From NCBI RefSeq assembly GCF_900186965.1, contig NZ_LT906457.1:584501-648500 (forward strand): a stretch of DNA of 64,000 nt, written 5' to 3'. Below, in pieces: positions 9,133 through 17,868 of the stretch. Under the pieces are notes generated by a model. That model worked only from the letters and a program-made list of their open reading frames with translations. It was not told the DNA's origin and searched no databases. This DNA is from Legionella spiritensis. GTDB lineage: Bacteria; Pseudomonadota; Gammaproteobacteria; Legionellales; Legionellaceae. Made by a program: the position numbers and the translations under genes. Positions within the stretch are counted from its first letter, which is position 1. Every line of letters starts with the position of its first letter.

Positions 9133-9402
9133 ATGGCTCAAGCACGTAAAAGAGAATCCATACAGCCGGAATCCGGCAATGAGAAAGCTCAAGTAGGCGA
9201 TGCGGCCAATCAATTGCTGGAAGAAACTAAAAAGCTGGCCAATGAGCTCTATCAGGATACGTTAAAGAAAATGGGCGACGCACAGCATAATGTGAAGGAT
9301 TATTCAGACGATCTGTTGAAAAAAGTACAGAAAAACCCTTTGAAATCGGTGTTAATTGCCGGAGGAATAGGCTTTCTTTTATCGTCTTTGCTACGAAAAT
9401 AA
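9133..9402 (+). CDS. DUF883 (YqjD/ElaB-like) ribosome-associated membrane protein
   Basis: This 89-residue protein has a Lys/Glu-rich helical N-terminus and a single C-terminal membrane segment (PLKSVLIAGGIGFLLSSLLRK), ending in Arg-Lys as in YqjD/ElaB. Known family members tether ribosomes to the inner membrane in stationary phase. The ATG at 9133 is chosen because GGGAGG at 9119-9124 lies just upstream; an extension to 9091 is not supported. It is the first of three overlapping genes matching E. coli yqjD-yqjE-yqjK. Confidence 0.85.
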   Translation: MAQARKRESIQPESGNEKAQVGDAANQLLEETKKLANELYQDTLKKMGDAQHNVKDYSDDLLKKVQKNPLKSVLIAGGIGFLLSSLLRK

Positions 9403-9758
9403 TGAAAATTATTGAGCATATAGAGGGTCTTGTCGCAACCCGATATTCCGTTATAAGGGATGTTTTGGCGCTGATAAAGCTGGAGGCAAGACTGGCGAGG
9501 CTTAGTGTATTTCCTCTGTTACTTACCCTTTGTTTTTTAATGGTTATTCTTATCATGACCTGGTCGCTGCTGATGTTGCTGCTGGGTTATGTCTTTATGT
9601 ATTTTTTAAACGATACTTTACTGTCGATTGTTGGCGTTTTAACTGTCAATATCCTTTTTTTTATTCTGTCATTGTCTTGTTTGATGTCTAATTTGAAAAA
9701 AATCAGTTTTGCAAAAACCAGGGAATATTTTGCAACAAAGGGGCAAGACCAATCATGA
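9402..9758 (+). CDS. YqjE-like phage holin family (Holin-X) membrane protein
   Basis: This 118-residue protein has two long hydrophobic segments (about 37-60 and 70-95), in the layout of YqjE/Holin-X family proteins. Its ATG uses the last base of the upstream TAA (position 9402), so the two genes are translationally coupled. Despite the family name, no lysis function is implied; the genes are found together in many proteobacteria. Confidence 0.75.
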   Translation: MKIIEHIEGLVATRYSVIRDVLALIKLEARLARLSVFPLLLTLCFLMVILIMTWSLLMLLLGYVFMYFLNDTLLSIVGVLTVNILFFILSLSCLMSNLKKISFAKTREYFATKGQDQS

Positions 9759-10015
9759 GTCAACGCAAAAAAATCATGGCAGATATTGAAGCCCTGTCGC
9801 GAAAACTTCACGTTGAAAAAATGAGGCTTCTAAAACATCAGCGTTATTTGAGAACAACCATTAATGATAATAAACTATGGATTGTGGCCGCCATGATCCC
9901 TTTGTGTATCCTCACCTGGAAAAGCGGTCAGGCAAGATTGGTGCGCAAGTTCGGCAAACAATTGTTCAAGTTGGGGGTTGTATCCGCATTCAGCCAATTC
10001 AGGAAATTGTTGTAA
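9755..10015 (+). CDS. YqjK-like small membrane-associated protein
   Basis: This 86-residue basic protein has an amphipathic N-terminal helix and one hydrophobic segment (LWIVAAMIPLCILTW). It overlaps the yqjE-like gene by four bases (ATGA). Position, size and layout match yqjK of the E. coli yqjDEK cluster; the residue-level similarity is weak. Confidence 0.65.
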   Translation: MSQRKKIMADIEALSRKLHVEKMRLLKHQRYLRTTINDNKLWIVAAMIPLCILTWKSGQARLVRKFGKQLFKLGVVSAFSQFRKLL

Positions 10016-10060
10016 TATTACATTTAAAAAATATCCCCGTGCGCAAAGCCTATAATTTAA

Positions 10061-13000
10061 ATGATGAATGATACTCGCAAAGATAGCCTGGCCTGGGCGC
10101 ATCCGATTGTGCGCACCTGGTTTAACAGCCGATTTACATCACCGACAAAACCGCAGGAAAAAGGATGGCCCTTTATCTTGAGCGGCAAGTCCACTCTTAT
10201 CTCCGCGCCGACCGGCTCGGGAAAAACGCTCGCGGCGTTTCTGGTTTGTATTGACGGCTTGATACGGCAGGCTTTCGCAGGCGAATTGTCGCGTCAGACC
10301 CGTGTGGTATACATTTCCCCATTAAAAGCGCTGACGAATGATATTCAAAAAAATCTCCTGGAACCGCTTAAACAAATTCAGGCTATAGCCGTTGAGCAAG
10401 GCATGCCGCTTCCGGAGATTGAGGTGGCGGTAAGAACCGGAGACACTCTGGCGCGTGAAAGACAGGCCATGTTGAAAAAACCTCCCCATATCCTGGTGAC
10501 CACTCCGGAATCCTTTTATTTGTTGCTCACCGCGGAAAAAAGCCGAGCCATGCTTCGTGACGTGACAACCGTGATCGTCGATGAGATTCATGCCTTGGCT
10601 AATAACAAACGAGGTTCTCATTTGTCCTTGTCGCTCGAACGTCTGGAGGCGTTAACCGTGAATGTGCCGCTGCGGATCGGACTATCAGCGACGCAAAAAC
10701 CGATTGAACTGGTCGGTCACTTTCTTACCGGCATGAATCGCCCACCGCCGGGAATTATCCATATCGGGCATGCCCGCCATCTGGAACTACACGTGGAGGT
10801 CCCTGATAGCGAACTGGGTCCTGTAACCACCAATGAGATGTGGGATGAGATCTATGATCGTATCGCCGAACTGGCGAATCAAAACCGCTCTACACTGGTC
10901 TTTGTCAACACCCGAAGACTGGCCGAACGTGCCGCCCATCATCTGGCACAACGTTTGGGTAAGGAGCAGGTGGCGGCGCATCATGGCAGTTTGTCCCGCA
11001 AATTACGCCTTGGTGCGGAAACCAGTTTGAAAACCGGGCAGTTAAAATTACTGGTGGCAACCGCTTCCCTGGAGTTAGGCATTGATATCGGCACGGTCGA
11101 TCTTGTCTGCCAGATAGGATCACCCAGGGCCATCGCTGTGGCTCTGCAACGGGTCGGTCGTGCCGGTCATTGGCACGGTGCCATTTCAAAAGGACGGTTT
11201 TTCGCCACGACCCGTGATGAATTACTCGAATGTGCCGCCTTGATTTATGCCATTGGCCAGGGGGATCTGGATCAATTGATTATTCCCGAGCAGCCGCTTG
11301 ATATTCTGGCGCAACAAATGGTTGCCATCTGCGCGACGGAAGACTCATCAACCGCTCACTTGTTTGAATTAGTCAAAAAAAGTTTTCCTTATCGTCATCT
11401 GTCTCGCGAAACGTTTAACGACGTGCTGGACATGCTTGCTGAGGGTATGGCCGGTTCTCGCGGACGCTATGGCGCCTGTCTTTTTTATGATCGTGTCCAT
11501 GAGATGGTCAAGGCGCGACGAGGCGCACGTATGAATGCGATTGTAAACGGGGGAGCAATTCCGGATAACAGTCTGTTCACCGTGGTTGCCGAAGAGGATG
11601 GTGCCGTAGTAGGTACGCTCGATGAAGATTTTGCGGTGGAAAGTAATCGCGGCGATATTATTTTGCTGGGCAATACGTCCTGGCAAATCAAAGGTATTGA
11701 AAATGCCAAAGGCCGGGTTTTGGTGGAGGATGCGCGTGGTGCGCCTCCCAGTGTACCCTTTTGGATAGGCGAGGCGCCGGAGCGTACCCGCGAATTGTCT
11801 ATCAAGGTTTCCGAGTTACGTCAGATGCTTAATGACTGGTTACCTCTCGATACAACCGATGCCCTGCAAGCGGTCAAAGCCATCGACTGGCTAAAAAAAC
11901 ATTGCCGTCTCAATGAATCAGCTGCCCGGCAACTGATTCATTATATTCTGGAGGGGCGGGCTTTATTAGGAACGGTTCCTACCCGGGAAACCATTATTGC
12001 CGAACGGTTTTTTGACGAATCCGGCGGTATGCAGCTGATCATTCATTCACCTTTTGGCGCTCGTATTAACAAGGCGTGGGGACTGGCGTTAAGAAAACGA
12101 TTTTGTCGTTCGTTCAATTTTGAATTGCAGGCGGCGGCAACGGATAACGGCATTGCCATTTCCCTGGCGGAGCAACACAGTTTTCCTCTGGGGGATGTCT
12201 TTCATTTCCTGCATCCCAACACCGTCAGGCATGTGTTAACGCAGGCGGTGCTGCAATCCCCTGTTTTTAAAACCCGCTGGCGCTGGGATGCAACAAGAGC
12301 CCTGGCTATCGCGCGTTTTCGCAATGGTAAAAAAGTGCCGCCCAACATCGTGCGTATGTTGTCGGATGATTTGCTGGCCGCGGTGTTTCCTGATGCGGCG
12401 GCCTGTCAGGATAATCTGGCCGGCCAGGATATTGTGCTTCCTGATCATCCGTTGATTTTTGAAACCATGAAAGACTGTTTGACGGAAGCGCTGGATGTGG
12501 ATGGTCTAGGCGCCGTTTTATCCGATATTGCGGCTGAAAAAATACGTTGTGTCGCTGTCGATACTCCAACGCCTTCAGTGTTTTCTCACGAAATTTTAAA
12601 TGCCAACCCTTACGCGTTCCTTGATGACGCGCCTCTGGAAGAACGGCGAACCCGGGCGGTCAGCATGCGGCGTATTTTACCGGACTCCTGGCTTGACGAG
12701 ATAGGACGTCTCGATGAGCAGGCCATCAGGGACGTGCAACAGCAAGTCTGGCCGGATCTGAGAAGTGCTGACGAATTGCATGATTTTTTACAAGCGGTTA
12801 TCGCGTTACCGGTGTCGTTGCCGCTAAACCGGCAAGCGGCTCAATGTCCCGAGCAGTGGTCTTCTTTTTTTAATGAACTGGCTGCAACCGGACGCGCGGG
12901 CCGGGCATTGGCGCATCAGCAGGAGTTCAGGCTGGCTGTGGAAAAACAGAAAATTTTTCTCGCCGCTTACCCCGACACGTCTTTTCAGGACACCCTGGCG

Positions 13001-14326
13001 GTGTTTGAGGAACAGACGCCGGAATTTGAAGACGCCTTGCTGAGCGTGGTGCGTGGCTGGGTCCAATACCTTGGGCCATTTAACGCCGAAGAACTGGCTT
13101 CTTTGCTGGCGCTGCCGCGCAAGGATATTGAGCAGACTCTGTTGAAACTGGAAGCGACAGGGCTGATTTTGCGGGGGCATTTCACAACGTCCGGCGATGG
13201 TACGCTCGAATGGTGTGAGCGGCGATTGCTGGCCAGAATTCATGCCTTGACTTTAAACAGGCTGCGTCAGGAAATAGAACCCATATCGGTCGAACAGTTT
13301 ATTCACTGGCTGGCTAACTGGCAGCATCTGGCTTCGGGTACGCAACTACGGGGAGAGCGGGGGTTGCTCGAAGTCATTAAACAATTACAGGGGTATGAAA
13401 TGCCCGCCAACGCCTGGGAAAAGCAGATTTTTGCCAAACGAGTGAGCGATTACAGTCCTGATTTACTGGATCGTCTCTGTTTTAGCGGGACAATTGGCTG
13501 GGGACGATTAGCGCTTCATCCAGCCATAACATCGGTCATGGAAGAGGAAGCCGGAGATGGTCATGAGCCGATCTCCCGACGCGCCATTCAGCCTACCAGT
13601 ACGACACCGGTTACCTTCTTTGTGCGGGAAGACACCGCCTGGTTGGTCGGAAAACAGCGTTTTTCCAGGGATGGCTTGCAGGCGTTAAGTCATGTCGCCC
13701 GCCGAATTTACGGCTATTTACAGGAGGAGGGCGCCTCATTTTTTATTGATATAGTACAGGATCTTGGGCATCTTAAAACTGAAATCGAAATGGGTTTATG
13801 GGAACTGGTTGCGGCCGGACTTATTACGGCCGATGGTTTTGATAATTTACGCGCGTTAATTGATCCTCGCCGCCGTGCAGCGAGACGAGGACGTCGTCCC
13901 GTTCTGTTTCGCCAAACAACGGGACGCTGGTCGTTACTTAAAACGTCAAAACCCATGGCGGCAGGGATGGCGTGTGAGACGATAGCCTGGGTTTTATTGC
14001 GCCGATACGGGGTTTGTTTTCGTGAACTGGTAAGCCGGGAAAAAATGGCGCCCTCATGGTCCGAGTTGTTAACCGTTTTTCGCAGGCTTGAAGTCCGGGG
14101 TGACATTCGTGGGGGCCGTTTTGTTCGCGGATTTACCGGCGAACAGTACGCGTTGCCTTACGTGGTGGACTCGCTTCGCGCTTTTAGAAAGCAACAACCC
14201 AAAACGGAGAACATTACTATTTCCGCCGTCGACCCGTTAAATTTGGCGGGTATTATTTTGCCCGGGGAACGGGTGTCGCAGCGTTCTGGCAAGCAGATTG
14301 TCATTAGCGCCCAGGCTCGTAAATAA
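10061..14326 (+). CDS. lhr: Lhr-type ATP-dependent helicase
   Basis: A 1421-residue superfamily 2 helicase of the large Lhr class. Residues 1 to about 440 hold both RecA domains: Walker A APTGSGKT (about 49-56), the DEIH box (about 173-176), motif III LSATQKP and motif VI QRVGRAGH. They are followed by the Lhr winged-helix and core region, and a long C-terminal extension of the kind found in bacterial Lhr (E. coli Lhr is 1538 residues). Known family activity is 3'-5' translocation on single-stranded DNA with preference for RNA:DNA hybrids, in DNA repair. It follows the yqjK-like gene by 45 bases but is probably a separate unit. Two adjacent ATGs (10061, 10064) are possible starts. Confidence 0.93.
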   Translation: MMNDTRKDSLAWAHPIVRTWFNSRFTSPTKPQEKGWPFILSGKSTLISAPTGSGKTLAAFLVCIDGLIRQAFAGELSRQTRVVYISPLKALTNDIQKNLLEPLKQIQAIAVEQGMPLPEIEVAVRTGDTLARERQAMLKKPPHILVTTPESFYLLLTAEKSRAMLRDVTTVIVDEIHALANNKRGSHLSLSLERLEALTVNVPLRIGLSATQKPIELVGHFLTGMNRPPPGIIHIGHARHLELHVEVPDSELGPVTTNEMWDEIYDRIAELANQNRSTLVFVNTRRLAERAAHHLAQRLGKEQVAAHHGSLSRKLRLGAETSLKTGQLKLLVATASLELGIDIGTVDLVCQIGSPRAIAVALQRVGRAGHWHGAISKGRFFATTRDELLECAALIYAIGQGDLDQLIIPEQPLDILAQQMVAICATEDSSTAHLFELVKKSFPYRHLSRETFNDVLDMLAEGMAGSRGRYGACLFYDRVHEMVKARRGARMNAIVNGGAIPDNSLFTVVAEEDGAVVGTLDEDFAVESNRGDIILLGNTSWQIKGIENAKGRVLVEDARGAPPSVPFWIGEAPERTRELSIKVSELRQMLNDWLPLDTTDALQAVKAIDWLKKHCRLNESAARQLIHYILEGRALLGTVPTRETIIAERFFDESGGMQLIIHSPFGARINKAWGLALRKRFCRSFNFELQAAATDNGIAISLAEQHSFPLGDVFHFLHPNTVRHVLTQAVLQSPVFKTRWRWDATRALAIARFRNGKKVPPNIVRMLSDDLLAAVFPDAAACQDNLAGQDIVLPDHPLIFETMKDCLTEALDVDGLGAVLSDIAAEKIRCVAVDTPTPSVFSHEILNANPYAFLDDAPLEERRTRAVSMRRILPDSWLDEIGRLDEQAIRDVQQQVWPDLRSADELHDFLQAVIALPVSLPLNRQAAQCPEQWSSFFNELAATGRAGRALAHQQEFRLAVEKQKIFLAAYPDTSFQDTLAVFEEQTPEFEDALLSVVRGWVQYLGPFNAEELASLLALPRKDIEQTLLKLEATGLILRGHFTTSGDGTLEWCERRLLARIHALTLNRLRQEIEPISVEQFIHWLANWQHLASGTQLRGERGLLEVIKQLQGYEMPANAWEKQIFAKRVSDYSPDLLDRLCFSGTIGWGRLALHPAITSVMEEEAGDGHEPISRRAIQPTSTTPVTFFVREDTAWLVGKQRFSRDGLQALSHVARRIYGYLQEEGASFFIDIVQDLGHLKTEIEMGLWELVAAGLITADGFDNLRALIDPRRRAARRGRRPVLFRQTTGRWSLLKTSKPMAAGMACETIAWVLLRRYGVCFRELVSREKMAPSWSELLTVFRRLEVRGDIRGGRFVRGFTGEQYALPYVVDSLRAFRKQQPKTENITISAVDPLNLAGIILPGERVSQRSGKQIVISAQARK

Positions 14327-14385
14327 TCAGGAATTCTGCCAAATAAAATGACTGAAAATTTTAACAAATGGGTATTTGGATAATG

Positions 14386-14441
14386 GTTACTACCCAGGCT
14401 CCTTTCGCTCGATGGCACGAGAAGGGAGCCGGAGTAGTTAC
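14386..14441. terminator. Imperfect hairpin between convergent genes
   Basis: Arms of about 23 bases (GTTACTACCCAGGCTCC and GGAGCCGGAGTAGTTAC at the outer ends) enclose a short loop, between the end of lhr and the end of the converging HAD/protease gene. It could serve as a bidirectional terminator or be a dispersed repeat. Confidence 0.45.
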
Positions 14442-14461
14442 AAATTTTTAATTTAACGCGG

Positions 14462-17371
14462 TTAGTAGGGTAATGTAGATTCCAGCGACCTTGACTGGAC
14501 TTTATCCTCTTTAAATTTATCCGTGGATTTGTCAATTAATTTTTTTAACGAGTTTTCCGGATCCCTGGATTTCTCATCAAATAGATCCCTGGCGGATTTG
14601 CCGGCATGGTTATCTCGTGGTGTAGCTCCATACAATGGTGAAAAATCAGCTTCACAAATTTCAGCCCCTGAAATGGTTACGTACTCTTCATAGTTTTTCC
14701 AACGATTTTTCTCTGTCGAAGATAAAGGTATATTACGATAATTTATTCCTTGTGCATTATGCAACGCATGAATTAATTCATGTAATAACTCCAGCTGAAA
14801 AGGCATATAACTGATTTCATTGTCATTAAACGTGATAGTTCCTGACATCATAATGGATAAAAAAGAATATAACATATCAGGTTTAGACATAAGCTCTACA
14901 ATATTTTCACTATCATACTTGTCTTTTGGAATGGTTATTGGAACATCTAAAATTGAAGAGTCTCCACTGGAAGGTTTAACGCCAATTTCGAGCCGTTCCT
15001 TTAGAGAAGTATCTACCCGGATTTCCTCTTTTTGGATTTGGGCAAAAGATGGACCATTATATTGTTCGGGAGCAATGGACATGCCTGGCTGAGTGGTAGT
15101 AATGTTCGGCTTGACAATCAAAGTTGCACCTCTCTGAAGAGCCGCATGCATGTCATTAATAAATTGCTGTCCCTTTGGAGTGGCCATGTCCTTTATCATG
15201 ACTGTCAATACTAATTTGATGACATATTCTTGTATATTGTCATAACCGTTGATGGCGACAGCTTCTTTACCCTTCAATAATATTTCGTTGGATATATCTG
15301 TTTTCTTAATATTACCAGCTATATCATTAAGTTTTTTCCAACAAATATTATTTGTATCGTTTTTTAATCCGTCTTCAATCACAATATCAACATATTTTGA
15401 AGAATAAAAATTGATATCCTTAATGATCTGATTAAGTAAATTTAATGTATTTAGGTGAGACGAAATATCGAAAAATTTTTTATTAACATCAAGTGATTTT
15501 AAAACTTTATTAATTAATTTTGAGCATCGTTTCTCTAATTTGGCCAATTCAATTATTGTTTCTCTTGGAGAAAGAGGTTTGCTAATTTCTTCTTGATAAT
15601 TCTTTGAAAAACTCTTTATTTCTCTATTCCATCTATCTTCGGCGCTGGTGAATCTAATAAATGGAGCTGTAAATTGAATGCGTTTAAAATATTTTACGAG
15701 TTCATAAGATTCTTGTTGAAAAGGATTCAAATCAGATATTCTACTCGATTCATTTTCTGATGTTACAATAAATTTAGCTTTAGACAATCCAGATTTCAAT
15801 AATTCATTGACTTCCTCTTTAATGCTTTGAGACTTGGTAACACCTATGTGAGGGGCGCAATCCAGTCGAGATTGATTGCTTTTTTCCTTTTTATTTTTAA
15901 TGGCTTTAAATATGTCACTTAACTCAGCAAAGCCATTTACAATAATTTTTATGGTGTTAATATTGGTGTTATTAAGAATCTCTTTTTCGATAATAAATTT
16001 TAATTCTTTTTTATCATAAACGGCCATTTTTCTAATTTCCGTAATCGCTTTTAACATCTGAGAGATATCAAGACCATTCTGCTCGGCGTATTCTATAAAT
16101 TCATTGGTAGATAAAGCTTCTTTTATTTTTAAAAGATAGTCATCAATCCTTTGTTCTGGCTTTTTTGTTTCTTCCTCGGTTTTATTGTATGGGTGCGCAT
16201 TTGGATCAATGGAACCCAGCAATAAATTAAGCTGTTTTATGATTTCAATCTGAGCGTCCACATTAAGGGCATATGAAAATATATCGAGTTTCTTTTGATT
16301 AAAAAATGGATGTGGGTTTTGTCTATTATTTTGGGTTATAAGTAAGTATTTTTCTTCAAGAATATTAGGCTTTCCTATTAATTGTAAAATGGATTTATCA
16401 TTTTTTATTGCCTGTATAATGAAATCTTCATAATGCTCTTTCAGGCCATCTGATGAGAAGAGCGCTTTTTTAAATTCATTTCTCACATTTTCGGAGGCAT
16501 TTTCCAAATATTCCCGCAAGCGATAAATTGTTTCATTTTTTATAATTTCTTTTAGATCAATCTGAGATAAAAAAGAACCGAACCCATGTCCTTTTACATC
16601 ACTTAAAAATTGATGGATATGGGGTCCAAGTAGTTGTTCACTGGCTTTAGCGATATTATTTAAATGATATTCCTGATCATCAAAAACGATGATATTTTTT
16701 CCCCAGTCAATACCATTGTGCAAGAGTGTGTTATATAACAAATAAAAAAGCCTGCCTTTGCCATCATACTTGTTTTGTGATCCACTCAACTTGATCTGCT
16801 TTGCAGTATCCTCAACAATTTTATTGCCTTTAACAATAATAGGCGATGAGGCAAATTTGATTTTTTCCTTCTCAAATTCGGTTTCATTTTCTTTTAATAT
16901 TTCGGCATAAGCAGAAAGTCGCCCACCATTTTGCAGAGTATAATATTCATCAGCCAAGCAGAATCTTGTCCAGACCTCAGCCAGATTATCAAAATAAACG
17001 TCTTCCGTTGAAAAAACACCTTTGACAACAATGTCCTTCGCTTCAAGATATTTAATGAGTTTATCTGTTTCAATATAGCTGGAAACTCTAACCAGGGAAT
17101 GGCTACTAAAAAGATAAATTTCCTTAAAACCGGCTTCTTTAAGATAGTTTATAAGATTATCATTGTAGCGAATAGTTACTGAATCGCCAGTGATAAGTGT
17201 CTCATTAACATCTACTAATACCCTTATTTCAAGAGGGTTTTCACAGACTTTCATTCCTTCGATTAATTCATCGTTTTTATAGGATACGTTCTCTTCTTCT
17301 GACAATTCTGTTACTTCAGATATCTCAGCTTTAGAATCTATGGAGGGAAATAATTCTTTATCTATGGGCAT
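14462..17371 (-). CDS. Candidate effector: HAD-like N-terminus with M91-like zinc protease C-terminus
   Basis: A 969-residue soluble protein, strongly AT-rich compared with lhr beside it. Near residue 54 is LVDVNETLITGD, which resembles HAD motif I but has Asn in place of the second Asp of phosphatases; a later VFDDQEYH (around 230) could be the acidic HAD motif. The middle is helical with no known domain. Near residues 864-868 is the HEXXH zinc site LLHELIHALHNAQG, with NYEEYVTISGAE about 35 residues on. This arrangement resembles peptidase family M91, which includes the secreted protease NleD. No signal peptide is present. Size, low GC, solitary position and the lack of a bacterial housekeeping match suggest a Dot/Icm substrate, by inference. 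Targets are unknown. Confidence 0.75.
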   Translation of the reverse strand: MPIDKELFPSIDSKAEISEVTELSEEENVSYKNDELIEGMKVCENPLEIRVLVDVNETLITGDSVTIRYNDNLINYLKEAGFKEIYLFSSHSLVRVSSYIETDKLIKYLEAKDIVVKGVFSTEDVYFDNLAEVWTRFCLADEYYTLQNGGRLSAYAEILKENETEFEKEKIKFASSPIIVKGNKIVEDTAKQIKLSGSQNKYDGKGRLFYLLYNTLLHNGIDWGKNIIVFDDQEYHLNNIAKASEQLLGPHIHQFLSDVKGHGFGSFLSQIDLKEIIKNETIYRLREYLENASENVRNEFKKALFSSDGLKEHYEDFIIQAIKNDKSILQLIGKPNILEEKYLLITQNNRQNPHPFFNQKKLDIFSYALNVDAQIEIIKQLNLLLGSIDPNAHPYNKTEEETKKPEQRIDDYLLKIKEALSTNEFIEYAEQNGLDISQMLKAITEIRKMAVYDKKELKFIIEKEILNNTNINTIKIIVNGFAELSDIFKAIKNKKEKSNQSRLDCAPHIGVTKSQSIKEEVNELLKSGLSKAKFIVTSENESSRISDLNPFQQESYELVKYFKRIQFTAPFIRFTSAEDRWNREIKSFSKNYQEEISKPLSPRETIIELAKLEKRCSKLINKVLKSLDVNKKFFDISSHLNTLNLLNQIIKDINFYSSKYVDIVIEDGLKNDTNNICWKKLNDIAGNIKKTDISNEILLKGKEAVAINGYDNIQEYVIKLVLTVMIKDMATPKGQQFINDMHAALQRGATLIVKPNITTTQPGMSIAPEQYNGPSFAQIQKEEIRVDTSLKERLEIGVKPSSGDSSILDVPITIPKDKYDSENIVELMSKPDMLYSFLSIMMSGTITFNDNEISYMPFQLELLHELIHALHNAQGINYRNIPLSSTEKNRWKNYEEYVTISGAEICEADFSPLYGATPRDNHAGKSARDLFDEKSRDPENSLKKLIDKSTDKFKEDKVQSRSLESTLPY

Positions 17372-17632
17372 TTTTTCTAAAATTCAATTAATAACTGGTA
17401 ACACAATGATAACAACAAGGTATTAAGATAATTTTAAAAAAAATATCAATTTTTGGCTAAATATGGGTATTTTAGAATATAGAAGGCTTGGTGTACTTAT
17501 CGTTTTATGTTGTAAATGGTGTGTGATTTGTTCATTTTATGTAGGTTAAGTTGCAATGGGCAATCCAGTTAAACGATTCAATTCAAGGATGACTATAATG
17601 TATATAAACGGACATTGGACAGGATAATTGTT

Positions 17633-17836
17633 ATGGATATGAAACAGGAAGCGGAGCGGATTTATCAACTGACCATCGACAGGGACAAAAAAATCCGGCT
17701 TTTAAAAGATTTGGCACTGGATTGTTACAATGAAATGGAAGCCCAGGATCAGAATATGCACCCGGAGGTGCATCATAAACTGTCGGAGGGTTATCGGCTG
17801 GCCAAGGATTTTATCCGCAAACTGGAACATGATTGA
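17633..17836 (+). CDS. Small helical protein of unknown function
   Basis: This 67-residue protein from the ATG at 17633 (MDMKQEAERIYQL) is charged and predicted helical, with no membrane segment. An in-frame TTG at 17615 would add six residues; the ATG is preferred although the ribosome-binding site is weak. It stands alone between the HAD/protease gene and the carotenoid oxygenase gene, which converge or point away. No family is recognised. Confidence 0.55.
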   Translation: MDMKQEAERIYQLTIDRDKKIRLLKDLALDCYNEMEAQDQNMHPEVHHKLSEGYRLAKDFIRKLEHD

Positions 17837-17868
17837 ACGGGTTTTTTCAGATCATGCAAGGGTAATGA

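Noticed and set aside
14386-14441. Riboswitch or structured RNA
   Set aside because: It is a simple hairpin between convergent gene ends, with no conserved riboswitch core.
15032-15214. Plus-strand open frames within the HAD/protease gene
   Set aside because: Antisense shadows of a 969-codon gene with recognisable motifs.
17372-17632. PmrA- or CpxR-type effector promoter upstream of the HAD/protease gene
   Set aside because: Only a half-site like CTTAATA was found; no full tandem consensus.
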